Source: Kiloniellaceae bacterium
Lineage (GTDB): Bacteria > Pseudomonadota > Alphaproteobacteria > Kiloniellales > J153
NCBI GenBank assembly: GCA_021776095.1
Contig: JAJFGO010000017.1
Coordinates: 1 to 40,028 of the forward strand
Length of the DNA stretch: 40,028 nucleotides
Direction: 5' to 3'
The notes under the pieces were generated by a model. That model saw only the letters and a program-made list of their open reading frames with translations, searched no databases and was not told the DNA's origin. Numbering within the stretch: position 1 is the stretch's first letter; the number at the start of each line of letters is the position of its first letter. A program made the translations under genes and the position numbers. Shown here in pieces: positions 7,831-16,803 of this stretch.

Positions 7831-8583
7831 CTAATACGTCGCGCGGCCGCCGGAGAGGTCGAAGACGCCGCCGGTTGTGAAGGAGCATTCGCGCGATACC
7901 AGCCAGGCGACCATGGCCGCCACCTCGGCGACCTCGACGAAACGACCGCGCGGGATCTTGGACAGCATGTAGTCGACGTGCTGCTCGGTCATTTGATCGA
8001 AGATGCGCGTACGCGCCGCCGCCGGGGTCACGCAATTGACGCCGATATCGTAGCCGGCCAGTTCCTTCCCCAAGGATTTGGTGAGGGCGATGACGCCCGC
8101 CTTGGCGGCACTGTAGGCCGGGGCGTTGGGGTTGCCCTCCTTGCCAGCGACCGAGGCGACATTGACCACCCGGCCATAGTTCCGTTCGATCAGATGGGGC
8201 AGTACCGCACGGCAGCAATAAAAGACGCCGGTCAGGTCGATGGCCAGAACCTCTCGCCAAGCCTCCGGCGGGTATTCCCAGGTCGGCGCGTTCGGCCCGG
8301 AAATTCCGGCGTTGTTGACCAGGATGTCGATCCCGCCCAGGTGCGCACGGGTCTCGTCCACAGCGCCGGTGACCGAGTTCAGGTCCGACACGTCCGCCTC
8401 GATCGGGACGATCCGGCCAAGCGCCGCCAGGTCCTGCACGGCTTGCGCCAGGGTGGCTTCGTCCCTGTCCCAGAGCGCGACCTCCGCGCCGCTCTCCAGC
8501 AGACGTTCGGCGACCGCGCGGCCGATACCCTGGGCCGCGCCGGTGACGACGGCGCGCTGTCCCTTAAGGTCGATCTGGTTCAT
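7831..8583 (-). CDS. Short-chain dehydrogenase/reductase (classical SDR)
   Basis: This 250-residue classical SDR shows the NAD(P) motif TGAAQGIG near residue 14, NNAG near 90, the active-site serine in VVNVASVAGKEGN, and the catalytic YSAAK near 160. An acidic residue after the second strand (LWDRDE) suggests NAD preference. The segment SVAGKEGNPNAPAYSAAKAG and the C-terminal FDLSGGRATY are common in SDRs annotated as 3-oxoacyl-ACP reductase but found in sugar-acid and hydroxy-acid catabolic operons. It faces the dehydratase/dehydrogenase operon tail to tail, so a role in the same sugar-acid route is plausible but unproven. Confidence 0.9.
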   Translation of the reverse strand: MNQIDLKGQRAVVTGAAQGIGRAVAERLLESGAEVALWDRDEATLAQAVQDLAALGRIVPIEADVSDLNSVTGAVDETRAHLGGIDILVNNAGISGPNAPTWEYPPEAWREVLAIDLTGVFYCCRAVLPHLIERNYGRVVNVASVAGKEGNPNAPAYSAAKAGVIALTKSLGKELAGYDIGVNCVTPAAARTRIFDQMTEQHVDYMLSKIPRGRFVEVAEVAAMVAWLVSRECSFTTGGVFDLSGGRATY

Positions 8584-8647
8584 GTGGGCTAGGCTCCAAG
8601 TGCGCCGCCGCTAATGCGACCGCGACGGGGTCTGAACGGCTCTTGCT

Positions 8648-9079
8648 TCACACGCCGGCGGGGCCCCTATCAAGACGCTTGCCCATGCTGATCCTGTCCT
8701 CGATCTCAAATCCAAGGCTTCGATAGAACGCCGCGGCACCGTTGTCGGGCACCCGGACCTGAAGGTTCAGTTTCGCGCAACCGAGCTTCGTCAATACGCG
8801 TTCCGCATGCGTCACGAGAGAGGTTGCAATGCCCTTACGGCGCCACGCCGGGCTGACACCCAAGGAATAGAGCCAGCCGCGGTGACCGTCATAGCCGGCG
8901 ATTGTCGTGCCGATGATCCGATCATTCTCCAAGGCCACGAAGAATAACTCCGGTTGAACCTGTCGCTTTTTGAGAATGACCGCCTCGGGCTCGTTCCAGG
9001 GCGAGGGATTGGGAAAGACCTCGCGCCAAAGGTCCACAACCCCGTCGTGGTGGTGATCTCCATAGATCTCGATCGTCAT
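8648..9079 (-). CDS. GNAT family N-acetyltransferase
   Basis: This 143-residue protein has the GNAT fold. The acetyl-CoA pyrophosphate loop is VSPAWRRKGIATSLV (Q/R-x-x-G-x-G/A type, near residues 76-90), preceded by the strand GWLYSLGV and followed by LNLQVRVPDNGAAAFYRSLGFE, the usual C-terminal motif. It resembles small YpeA-like acetyltransferases of unknown substrate. The start at 9079 gives MTIEIYG; an in-frame ATG three codons earlier is also possible. It lies 32 bp after the denD stop on the same strand and may be a trailing gene of that array or independent. Motifs do not predict a substrate. Confidence 0.85.
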   Translation of the reverse strand: MTIEIYGDHHHDGVVDLWREVFPNPSPWNEPEAVILKKRQVQPELFFVALENDRIIGTTIAGYDGHRGWLYSLGVSPAWRRKGIATSLVTHAERVLTKLGCAKLNLQVRVPDNGAAAFYRSLGFEIEDRISMGKRLDRGPAGV

Positions 9080-9111
9080 CGCACACATGGCAAGGCTAAG
9101 ACTTGCCGCTG

Positions 9112-10101
9112 CTAAATGGCATCAAGGAAATCCTCGATATAGGCCTCGATGATCGGATCGATAGCCTGGTCGACCGGCAGGCCGAGGGCAAGCGCCCGCG
9201 CCGCGTCGGTCTCGCTCGGCCAGGTCGCGACGATGGCCTCGATGCGCGGGTCCGGCTCGACCACGATCTCGCCCAGGTGGCGATTGCCGGCGACCCGGCG
9301 CAGCCCCTCGATCATCTCCGCGACCGTGAAAGTGACGCTCGGGAAATTGATCGCGCGGTCGTCGCCCAAGGCCTCCGGCGAGGCCTCGTGCAAGCGCACG
9401 AAGCCCTCGACGATGTTGCGGTAGCCGAGCACGGGCATGGCGGTTTCCGGCTTGACCGGCAAATTACAGGTTTCTCCGTTCAAGGGTTCGCGGATCACGC
9501 CGCTGGCGAAGCTGGAGGCGGCCAGGTTCGGCTTGCCCGGACGCACGATCACGGTCGGCAAGCGCGCCGAGCGCCCGTCCAAGAACCCCTTGCGACTGTA
9601 GTCGTTGATCAGGAGTTCGCCGATCGCCTTGGTGGCGCCGTAGGTGGTCTGCGGCGTCTGCTTGGTGGCGTCGCCGACCCGCTTGGGCATGGCCGCGCCG
9701 CCGAAGACCGCGACCGAAGAGGCGAAAACCACACGGGGCGTGCTCCCGCGCGCCCGCGCGGCCTCCAGGACATTCAAGCCGCCGGTCAGGTTGACCCGGA
9801 TCGCCAGATCGAAATCCAGCTCGCCGCCGCCGCTGACCACCGACGCCAGGTGAAAGACCGAAACATCGTCGCGGTCGATCAGGCCGAACACCAGGTCGCG
9901 GTCGGCGATGTCGCCGGTCACCACGCGGACCCGTGCGTCCAAGCCCCCAATCGGCCCGGGAGGGGCCACGGCATCGAACAGCACCACCTCGTCGATATCT
10001 TCCGGCGCGCCCGAAGGGCCGGTCAGTTGCCCAAGCTCCAGAATCCGCTTGGCCAGCATGCGGCCGATGAATCCGGTGCCGCCGGTGATGACAACTTTCA
10101 A
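9112..10101 (-). CDS. denD: D-erythronate dehydrogenase-like NAD-dependent epimerase/dehydratase family protein
   Basis: This 329-residue extended SDR begins with the Rossmann motif ITGGTGFIG and has the catalytic pair in TYGATKAIGE near residue 155. The stretches GRSARLPTVIVRPGKPN and FASGVIREPLNGE are characteristic of DenD, which oxidises D-erythronate at C2. The first codon is TTG at 10101, with GAGG a few bases upstream; no in-frame ATG fits the conserved N-terminus. It starts 18 bp after the preceding SDR gene stops, so the two are probably cotranscribed. The partner kinase, isomerase and decarboxylase genes of the known erythronate pathway are absent here. The pathway is therefore incomplete locally or the enzyme serves another C4 acid. 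Confidence 0.82.
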   Translation of the reverse strand: MKVVITGGTGFIGRMLAKRILELGQLTGPSGAPEDIDEVVLFDAVAPPGPIGGLDARVRVVTGDIADRDLVFGLIDRDDVSVFHLASVVSGGGELDFDLAIRVNLTGGLNVLEAARARGSTPRVVFASSVAVFGGAAMPKRVGDATKQTPQTTYGATKAIGELLINDYSRKGFLDGRSARLPTVIVRPGKPNLAASSFASGVIREPLNGETCNLPVKPETAMPVLGYRNIVEGFVRLHEASPEALGDDRAINFPSVTFTVAEMIEGLRRVAGNRHLGEIVVEPDPRIEAIVATWPSETDAARALALGLPVDQAIDPIIEAYIEDFLDAI

Positions 10102-10119
10102 GGCCTCGGGCCTCCCCGA

Positions 10120-10887
10120 TCAGACAGAAACCGTCATGCCACCGTCAACCACCAGGACATGCCCATTAACGTAGGACGCGGCCTCTGAGGCCAGGAACAC
10201 GGCCGCGCCGGCCAGTTCCTCCGGCTTGCCCCAACGGCCGAGCGGCGTGCGCCGGCGCACCATGGCATCGAAATCGGGATCGGCCGCGGTCACTTCGGTC
10301 ATATCGGTCAAGAAGTACCCGGGCGCGATGGCATTGCAGGTCACACCCTTGGGGCCGAGCTCGACGGCAAACGCGCGGGTCAGGGCCGCCAAGCCGCCCT
10401 TGGACGCCACATAGGCCGGAACCGTGGTCCGCGCCTGCAGCGCCATGATCGAGACGATGTTGATAATCCGGCCCCAGCCTTGCGCGGTCATGGGCCGCGA
10501 TGCCTCGCGCGCCAGGGAGAAGCACGCCGACAGGTTGGTCGCGATGGTTAGGTCCCAGTCTTCGTCGGTGAACTCGCCCAGGACCTGGCGATGCGCGATG
10601 CCAGCGTTGTTGACCAGAATATCGAGCCGGCCGTGCTCCTTGAGCGCCGCCTCGACCACCGGGCCGGCCGCCGTTCGCTCGGCAACATCGAAGACGGCGG
10701 CACTTGCCTGTGCGCCGCTGGTCTTGAGCCTGTGGACCCGCTCGTCGAGGGCGGCTTCGTCGCGCCCGCACAGAATCAGCTTGGCGCCGGCCTCGGCCAG
10801 GGCTGCGGCCATGGCCCAACCGAGCCCGCGCGAGGCCCCGGTCACCATTGCCACCCGGCCCTTCAAGGAAAAACGATCCGCGATCAT
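10120..10887 (-). CDS. SDR oxidoreductase, gluconate 5-dehydrogenase-like
   Basis: This 255-residue classical SDR shows TGASRGLG (residues about 16-23), NNAG near 94, a serine in INIVSIMALQA, and the catalytic YVASKGG near 158. The opening (FSLKGRVAMVTGASRGLGWAMA) and the PGYFLTDMT segment resemble gluconate 5-dehydrogenase (IdnO-type) enzymes, which interconvert gluconate and 5-ketogluconate. The ending GHVLVVDGGMTVSV is typical of SDRs. It lies 55 bp downstream of fhs and directly upstream of denD, at the end of the long minus-strand array. Two sugar/aldonic-acid dehydrogenases next to a formyl-CoA module suggest a polyhydroxy acid substrate or product, which is inference. Confidence 0.85.
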   Translation of the reverse strand: MIADRFSLKGRVAMVTGASRGLGWAMAAALAEAGAKLILCGRDEAALDERVHRLKTSGAQASAAVFDVAERTAAGPVVEAALKEHGRLDILVNNAGIAHRQVLGEFTDEDWDLTIATNLSACFSLAREASRPMTAQGWGRIINIVSIMALQARTTVPAYVASKGGLAALTRAFAVELGPKGVTCNAIAPGYFLTDMTEVTAADPDFDAMVRRRTPLGRWGKPEELAGAAVFLASEAASYVNGHVLVVDGGMTVSV

Positions 10888-10942
10888 GATCGGCAGTCTA
10901 GCATGTCGCGGCAGCCAAGGGTTAGGAGAAGCGAACCCCGGT

Positions 10943-12613
10943 TTAGAACAGCCCCTCGATCTGGCCTTGCTCGTTCAGGTAGATGCTGTTGGCCGAGGGA
11001 ACCCTGGGCAGACCGGGCATGGTCATGATCGCCCCGGTCACAGCGACGATGAATTCCGCCCCGGCGGAGAGACGCAACTCGCGGATCGGCACCGTGAAAC
11101 CCTCGGGCGCGCCTTTGAGATCCGGATCGGTCGAGAAGCTGTACTGGGTCTTGGCCATGCAGACCGGGAAGTGTCCGTAGTCTTTCTGCAATTCCTCGAA
11201 ACGCTTCCCGATCGCCCCATCGAACGTGATGTCGTCGCCGCCGTAGATCTTCTGCACGACGGTGCGCACCTTTTCGACCAGCGGCATATCGTCGGGATAG
11301 AGTGGCTTGAATTCCGCTTGGCCCGAATCGGCTAGCTCGACCACGTGCTTGGCTAGGTCCTCGGTCCCGGCGCCGCCGTCCGCCCAGTGCGAGCAGATGA
11401 TCGCCTTGGCACCGAAGCCCTCGGCGGTGGCGCGCACGGCCTCCAACTCCGCGTCGGTATCGGTGATGAACTGGTTGATCGCGACCACGGCCGGCACGCC
11501 AAAGCTCTTCACGTTCTCCAGGTGGCGGGCCAGGTTGGAGCAGCCTTGCTTGACCGCCTCGACGTTTTCCTTGCCGAGGTCGGCCTTGGCGACGCCGCCA
11601 TGCATCTTCAGCGCACGCACCGTCGCGACGATCACCGCAGCCGCGGGCTTAAGGCCGGCCTTGCGGCACTTGATGTCGAAAAATTTCTCGGCTCCCAGGT
11701 CGGCGCCGAAGCCGGCCTCGGTGACTACGTAGTCGCACAGTTTCAAGGCAGCCTTAGTGGCGATCACCGAATTGCAACCATGGGCGATGTTGGCAAAGGG
11801 ACCGCCGTGCACGAAGGCGGGATTGTTTTCCAGCGTCTGCACCAGGTTGGGCGCGATGGCCTCCTTCAACAGGACCGACATGGGGCCCGGCCCCTTGACG
11901 TCCTTGGCAGTGAGCGGATTGCGCGCGCGATCCTGCGCAATCACGATCTTGCCGAGCCGCTCGGTCAGATCGTTCAGGTCCTTGGCCAGGCAAAAGATGG
12001 CCATGATCTCGGAGGCGACGACGATGTCGAAACCGTCCTCGCGCGGGAAGCCGTTGGCGACGCCGCCCAGGGAGTTGACGATATTGCGCAGCGCGCGGTC
12101 GTTCATATCCACCACGCGCTTCCAGGCGACCCGGCGCGAATCGATGGGCGGCTCCAAACCCCAATAGATGTGGTTGTCGATCAGGGCCGAAAGCAGGTTG
12201 TGGGCGATGCCGATGGCATGGAAATCACCGGTGAAGTGGAGGTTGATATCCTCCATGGGCACGACCTGGGCATAGCCGCCGCCGGCCGCGCCGCCCTTCA
12301 TGCCGAAGCAGGGCCCCAGCGAGGGTTCGCGCAGGCACATCATGGCCTTCTTGCCGATACGGTTCAGCCCGTCGCCGAGGCCGACCGTGGTCGTGGTCTT
12401 GCCCTCGCCGGCCGGGGTCGGCGTGATCGCAGTGACCAAGATCAGCTTGCCGTCCGGCTTGCCCTCCAGGCCCTTCAGGAAATCCGGCGAGATCTTGGCT
12501 TTATGATGCCCGAACGGCATGAGGGCATCGGCCGGAATATCCAACTTGGCGCCGATCTCCGAGATCGGCTGCATGGTCGCTTCGCGTGCAATTTCGATAT
12601 CGCTTTTAGGCAT
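10943..12613 (-). CDS. fhs: Formate--tetrahydrofolate ligase
   Basis: This 556-residue cytosolic enzyme makes 10-formyl-tetrahydrofolate from formate, ATP and tetrahydrofolate. The P-loop-like [20 protein letters not shown] is near residues 66-85. Other hallmarks are [25 protein letters not shown], the [10 protein letters not shown] segment, and [16 protein letters not shown] in the C-terminal half. The length is normal for Fhs, and AGAGG precedes the ATG. It follows the formyl-THF hydrolase-like gene by 45 bp in the formyl-CoA array. Formate released from formyl-CoA by the transferase would be its natural substrate here. A general folate role is also possible, but the neighbourhood favours assimilation or oxidation of one-carbon units from the imported acid. 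Confidence 0.96.
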   Translation of the reverse strand: MPKSDIEIAREATMQPISEIGAKLDIPADALMPFGHHKAKISPDFLKGLEGKPDGKLILVTAITPTPAGEGKTTTTVGLGDGLNRIGKKAMMCLREPSLGPCFGMKGGAAGGGYAQVVPMEDINLHFTGDFHAIGIAHNLLSALIDNHIYWGLEPPIDSRRVAWKRVVDMNDRALRNIVNSLGGVANGFPREDGFDIVVASEIMAIFCLAKDLNDLTERLGKIVIAQDRARNPLTAKDVKGPGPMSVLLKEAIAPNLVQTLENNPAFVHGGPFANIAHGCNSVIATKAALKLCDYVVTEAGFGADLGAEKFFDIKCRKAGLKPAAAVIVATVRALKMHGGVAKADLGKENVEAVKQGCSNLARHLENVKSFGVPAVVAINQFITDTDAELEAVRATAEGFGAKAIICSHWADGGAGTEDLAKHVVELADSGQAEFKPLYPDDMPLVEKVRTVVQKIYGGDDITFDGAIGKRFEELQKDYGHFPVCMAKTQYSFSTDPDLKGAPEGFTVPIRELRLSAGAEFIVAVTGAIMTMPGLPRVPSANSIYLNEQGQIEGLF

Positions 12614-12658
12614 GATCGCCTCTCGCTCCCTATCGTGTTTCGGTCTGACGCCCGGGTT

Positions 12659-13576
12659 TCAGCCCAGGCGTGCGCCCTGTTTAAGTCCTACCGCCGCGGC
12701 AAAAGCCCCGGCTGCGATCTTGCCCTCTCCCTCCGGGCGAACCCTTTGCACCTGGATCGCGCCGCCCGGCGCCGCGACTTTAATGCTATCGCCCGTCACC
12801 TCGATCACCTCGCCCGACGCGCCCGCGGTGGCGCCGTCGATCTTCCTGGCGTCGAATATCTGCAGGGTCTTGCCCTCGTGCCGAGTCCAGGCCCCCGGTT
12901 GAGGATTGGTGCCGCGGATCAGATTGTAGACTTGATCCACCGGCTTCGACCAATCGATCTCGGCGTCCTTTTTGCGGCACCAGCTTTCATAGCTCGCCTT
13001 GGAATGATCCTGCGCAATGCGCTGGGCCCGGCCCTCACGGAACAGATCGACCGCCTCCAGCATCGCTGCCACGCCTAGATCGAAGATCTTCTTGAAATAG
13101 ACCGTGCCCAGGGTGTCGTCCGGGCCGATTTCGACCTCTTTCTGGAGCAGGATATCGCCTTCGTCGAGCCCGTCGTTCGGATAGAACAGGGTCAGCCCGG
13201 TCTTGGTGGCACCGCCGATGATCGGCCAATTGATCGAGCTGGGGCCACGGTGCAGGGGCAGCAACGAGGGATGGAAGCAGATCGACCCATGGGTCGGAAT
13301 TTCCCGCGCCTCCTCCGGCACGAAGATCGTGACGTAGGCCATGAGGCAGAGATCGGCGTTTAGCGCGCGCATCTGGGCCAGGACCTCGGGGGCCTTGAAG
13401 TTGGCCGGCTGATAAAGCGGCAGACCCTTCTCGAGCGCCGCCTCCTTCATGGGATCGAGCGGCCGCCCCTCCTTGTCCGGGGCGCAGTAAACCGCAACCA
13501 CGTTGTCCCCGCGCTCTAGCAAGGCGTCCAAGACGGCCTTTCCGAAGGCCTGCTGTCCCATCACGATCAGTCGCAT
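12659..13576 (-). CDS. Stand-alone 10-formyl-THF hydrolase/formyltransferase domain protein (ALDH1L N-terminal-like)
   Basis: This 305-residue protein has a formyl-transferase N-domain and an Fmt-type C-domain. Sequence flow (IVMGQQAFGKAVLDALLERGDNVVAVYCAPDKEG, FHPSLLPLHRGPSSINW, DGLDEGDILLQKE, RGTNPQPGAWT) resembles the N-terminal hydrolase domain of 10-formyltetrahydrofolate dehydrogenase more than methionyl-tRNA formyltransferase. Catalytic-type residues H102 (in FHPSLLP) and D141 (in DEGD) are present. No aldehyde dehydrogenase domain follows. ATG 13576 is preceded by GGGGAA; an upstream in-frame ATG at 13597 is less likely. Beside fhs, simple hydrolysis would be futile, so it may be a regulator of the formyl-THF pool or transfer formyl groups to or from another carrier; this is inference. 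Confidence 0.85.
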   Translation of the reverse strand: MRLIVMGQQAFGKAVLDALLERGDNVVAVYCAPDKEGRPLDPMKEAALEKGLPLYQPANFKAPEVLAQMRALNADLCLMAYVTIFVPEEAREIPTHGSICFHPSLLPLHRGPSSINWPIIGGATKTGLTLFYPNDGLDEGDILLQKEVEIGPDDTLGTVYFKKIFDLGVAAMLEAVDLFREGRAQRIAQDHSKASYESWCRKKDAEIDWSKPVDQVYNLIRGTNPQPGAWTRHEGKTLQIFDARKIDGATAGASGEVIEVTGDSIKVAAPGGAIQVQRVRPEGEGKIAAGAFAAAVGLKQGARLG

Positions 13577-13708
13577 GACATTCCCCGTTCGGTGCATTCA
13601 CTTAGCGTCCGGCGCCAGGCCGGACTGTTCTGAAAACGCGGTCATCTTGACCTGGCGCGAACAAGTGCGATTTCGAGGGCGGTTCGCGCCGCTCGGCCCC
13701 GCACCCGG

Positions 13709-14956
13709 TTAGATCGCGCCGGCGCTCCGTGCCTCGGCGATGTCCTCGTCGCTGAGGCCCAACACGCCCTTGAGGATCTCCTCGGTATGTTCGCCCAAGA
13801 GCGGCGAACGCGTCACCTCGCTGGGCGAATCGGACATCTTGATCGGGTTGCCGACGCTCAGGTACTTGCCGCGGGTCGGATGGTCGATCTCAACGACCGT
13901 GCCGCTGGCCCGCAGGCTCGGCTCCTCCGCGACTTCCTTCATGGACAGGATCGGGCCGCAAGGGATGTTCAGCGGATTGAGGATGTCCATGGCCTCGACC
14001 TTGTCCTTGGTCATGGTCCATTCCTCGATCGTGGCGAAGATCGCTTTCAACTTGGGTAGACGGGCCTCCGGCGTGGCGTAGCCCGCGTCCTCGATCCACT
14101 CGTCCTTGCCGATCACCTTGCAGATCGCCGGCCAGACCGCGGCCTGGGTGATGAAGTAGATATAGGCGTTGGGGTCGGTCTCCCAGCCCTTGCACTTGAG
14201 GATCCAGCCCGGCTGACCGCCGCCCGAGGCATTGCCCGACCGCGGCACCGCGTCGCCGAATTCGCCATCGGGGTACTGCGGATATTCCTTGAGTGGCCCA
14301 TGGGCCAAGCGCTGCTGGTCGCGCAGCTTGACCCGGCACAGGTTGAGCACCGAATCCTGCATGGCGGCCTGGACCCGCTGACCCCGGCCGGAGGTTTCGC
14401 GTTGATACAGGGCGGTCACGATGCCCAGGGCCAGATGCAGGCCGGTGCCCGAATCGCCGATCTGCGCACCGGTTACCACGGGGGGCCCGTCGTCGAAACC
14501 GGTGGTCGAAGCGGACCCGCCGGTGCACTGGGCAACGTTCTCGTAAACCTTGCAGTCTTCGTACTTGCCTGGGCCGAAGCCCTTGACCGAGGCATAGATC
14601 ATGCGCGGGTTGAGTTCCTGAATGCGCGCCCAGGGAAAGCCCATGCGGTCGAGCGCGCCCGGCGCAAAATTCTCCACCAGAACGTCGCAGGCCTTGATCA
14701 GTTTTTCGAGAACCGCTTTGCCCTTCTCGTTCTTGCTGTTCAGGGTCAAGGAACGCTTGTTGTGGTTGAGCATGGTGAAGTAAAGGCTATCGACATCGGG
14801 AATGTCGCGCAGTTGGCCGCGCGTGGCATCGCCCACGCCGGGACGTTCCACCTTGATGACGTCGGCCCCGAACCAGCCCAAAAGCTGCGTGCAGGTCGGG
14901 CCCGACTGGACGTGGGTGAAATCCAGAATACGGACACCCTCTAGCGCTTTACCCAT
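13709..14956 (-). CDS. frc: Formyl-CoA transferase (class III CoA-transferase)
   Basis: This 415-residue CaiB/BaiF protein should swap CoA between formyl-CoA and a carboxylic acid such as oxalate. It follows the Oxalobacter Frc sequence closely, as recalled: [54 protein letters not shown] and the C-terminal [10 protein letters not shown]. The catalytic aspartate is D168 in IGDSGTG. The mobile glycine loop, GGGGQP in Frc, reads SGGGQP (residues 244-249). AGAGGAA precedes the ATG. It lies 40 bp downstream of the ThDP enzyme that would supply formyl-CoA. Family and formyl-CoA link are strong; oxalate as acceptor is less certain because the paired ThDP enzyme is not a canonical oxalyl-CoA decarboxylase. 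Confidence 0.9.
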   Translation of the reverse strand: MGKALEGVRILDFTHVQSGPTCTQLLGWFGADVIKVERPGVGDATRGQLRDIPDVDSLYFTMLNHNKRSLTLNSKNEKGKAVLEKLIKACDVLVENFAPGALDRMGFPWARIQELNPRMIYASVKGFGPGKYEDCKVYENVAQCTGGSASTTGFDDGPPVVTGAQIGDSGTGLHLALGIVTALYQRETSGRGQRVQAAMQDSVLNLCRVKLRDQQRLAHGPLKEYPQYPDGEFGDAVPRSGNASGGGQPGWILKCKGWETDPNAYIYFITQAAVWPAICKVIGKDEWIEDAGYATPEARLPKLKAIFATIEEWTMTKDKVEAMDILNPLNIPCGPILSMKEVAEEPSLRASGTVVEIDHPTRGKYLSVGNPIKMSDSPSEVTRSPLLGEHTEEILKGVLGLSDEDIAEARSAGAI

Positions 14957-14996
14957 ATCTTCGTTCCTCTTACCCCGGCGGCGGCTTGACGTGCCG

Positions 14997-16724
14997 CTAT
15001 TTGTACATGGTTTGGGCTTTAGTGCCCGGCGCGTATTCGTTGGGGTCGACCCAGATATTGATGACCGCCGACTTGCCGCTGCTGTTCACCGATTCGCGCG
15101 CGCGCCTCAAGGCCGGGCCGATCTCCTTGGCGTCGCGGACCTCTTCGCCGTAACCGCCCAGCATGCGGCCGAAGTGGCTGAACTCCACGTCGCCCAGCTT
15201 GTTGCCGACGTTGCCGCGCTGAGCCCCGTACTTGGCGATCTGGCCGTATCGAATTTGATTCATCGCAGAATTGTTGCCGATCACCGCGATGTAGGGCGCG
15301 CCGAAGCGGTTGGCGGTTTCCATATCGAATGCGGTCATGGAGAAGGCGCCGTCGCCGTAGTAGCACAGGATCTCTTTTTCCGGATGGGCCAGCTTGGCCG
15401 CCATGGCAAAGCCGGTGCCCACCCCCAGGCTACCCAAAGCGCCGGGGTCCATCCACTGGCCCGGCCCGTGCGGGCGCACCGCCTGCGCCGAGATCGTGAC
15501 CACGTCGCCACCGTCGCCGATATAAATCGTGTCGTCGCCCAGGAACTCGTTGATCTCATAGGCCACGCGGTAGGGATGAATCGGCGACTGGTCGCTGGTG
15601 AACAGCGGCATCAACTTTTGGAGGGCGATCGCTTCCGCCTCGCGCAACTGCTGCATCCATTGCTGGCGCTGCTGGCGCGCCCCCTTGTCGATCCGTGCCG
15701 AGGCCGCCTGGGCGACCGCCCCCAGAATCGCGCCCGGATCGCCGACCAGGCCGAGCGAGATATCCCGGTTCTTGCCGACCGTGCGGTAATCCAGATCGAT
15801 CTGGACCAGGGTCGCGTCCTTGCTGATGCGCTTGCCGTAGCCCATGCGGAAATCGAAGGGCGTGCCGACGATCAGGATGACGTCGGCCTTGTCGAAGGCC
15901 AGGCGCCGGGTGCGATCGAAATGGTGCGGGTCGCCGGGCGGCAGCATGCCGCGGCTGGCCCCGTTCAGATACGCCGGGATATCCAGTTCGCGGACCAGGC
16001 CGATCGCCTCGCGATGACCCTGCGCGGCCCAAACCTGTTGGCCGAAGAGCACCGCCGGGCGTTCCGACTTGACCAGAATATCGGCCAGCTTTTCGATATC
16101 GGCGGGATCGCCGATGGATTTGGTAGAGGCCCGGTAATGCCCAGCGGCCGGCAGCACCGCCTTGCTGACCTCGACCTCGCGGTCCAGCACGTCGCGCGGG
16201 ATTTCCAGGTACGACGGGCCGTAAGCGCCGTTGAAGCATTCGCGCGCGGCCATGGCGATCATGTCGGCGACTCGTTCGGTGCTCGACACCGAGGCCGCGA
16301 ACTTGGTGATCGGGCCCATCATGTCGACATGGGGCAGGTCCTGCAGCGACCCCATCTTGTGCTGGGTCAGCGCGCCCTGCCCGCCGATGTGCAGCACCGG
16401 GCTTTCCGACCGGAAAGCGGTGGCGATGCCGGTCACCGCATTGGTGCAGCCGGGGCCCGCCGTCGTTACCACGCACCCGAGCCGCCCGGTCTGACGCGCG
16501 TAACCGTCGGCGGCATGGGCGGCGACCTGTTCGTGACGGACATCGACGATGCGGATACCCTCGTCCAGACAACCGTCGTAAATATCGATGATGTGACCGC
16601 CGCACAGGGTGAAGATGGTATCGACGCCCTCGCTCTTCAGGGCCTTGGCGACCAAGTGGCCGCCGGAGACCACGGTGCCGGATTTGTCTTTTTGGGCCAG
16701 GGTATCGCTTGCCGTGCTGGACAT
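14997..16724 (-). CDS. ThDP-dependent 2-hydroxyacyl-CoA lyase / oxalyl-CoA decarboxylase family enzyme
   Basis: This 575-residue ThDP enzyme has the acetolactate-synthase layout. The cofactor-activating glutamate is E65 in RHEQ, and the ThDP/Mg motif runs from GDG (457-459) to NN (484-485). A GDGGDVV segment near 403 is typical of actinobacterial IlvG/2-hydroxyacyl-CoA lyase relatives. Residues [11 protein letters not shown] (124-134) parallel the MG-x-x-QE-x-PQVE of human HACL1; Oxalobacter oxalyl-CoA decarboxylase differs there. Either reaction yields formyl-CoA, with an aldehyde/ketone (lyase) or CO2 (decarboxylase) as co-product. The ATG has an ideal ribosome binding site (AGGAGG). Its position between gntR and frc makes formyl-CoA chemistry the best inference. 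Acetolactate synthase is unlikely: no small subunit is nearby. Confidence 0.85.
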   Translation of the reverse strand: MSSTASDTLAQKDKSGTVVSGGHLVAKALKSEGVDTIFTLCGGHIIDIYDGCLDEGIRIVDVRHEQVAAHAADGYARQTGRLGCVVTTAGPGCTNAVTGIATAFRSESPVLHIGGQGALTQHKMGSLQDLPHVDMMGPITKFAASVSSTERVADMIAMAARECFNGAYGPSYLEIPRDVLDREVEVSKAVLPAAGHYRASTKSIGDPADIEKLADILVKSERPAVLFGQQVWAAQGHREAIGLVRELDIPAYLNGASRGMLPPGDPHHFDRTRRLAFDKADVILIVGTPFDFRMGYGKRISKDATLVQIDLDYRTVGKNRDISLGLVGDPGAILGAVAQAASARIDKGARQQRQQWMQQLREAEAIALQKLMPLFTSDQSPIHPYRVAYEINEFLGDDTIYIGDGGDVVTISAQAVRPHGPGQWMDPGALGSLGVGTGFAMAAKLAHPEKEILCYYGDGAFSMTAFDMETANRFGAPYIAVIGNNSAMNQIRYGQIAKYGAQRGNVGNKLGDVEFSHFGRMLGGYGEEVRDAKEIGPALRRARESVNSSGKSAVINIWVDPNEYAPGTKAQTMYK

Positions 16725-16803
16725 AGATTTCCTCCTGATCGAGACCTAGGTGCCGCGCCGACGACGGCGGGCGGGCCCTTTGGCCGCGGTATACGGATTG
16801 GAG

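Noticed and set aside
11387-13078. 563-codon plus-strand frame opposite fhs
   Set aside because: Antisense shadow of fhs and the formyl-THF hydrolase-like gene.
14997-16724. Acetolactate synthase large subunit
   Set aside because: No regulatory subunit gene nearby, and the neighbours act on formyl-CoA and formate.
16788-16794. GGTATAC upstream of the ThDP enzyme gene as a fourth GntR operator
   Set aside because: Only one half-site is present and the partner half is missing.
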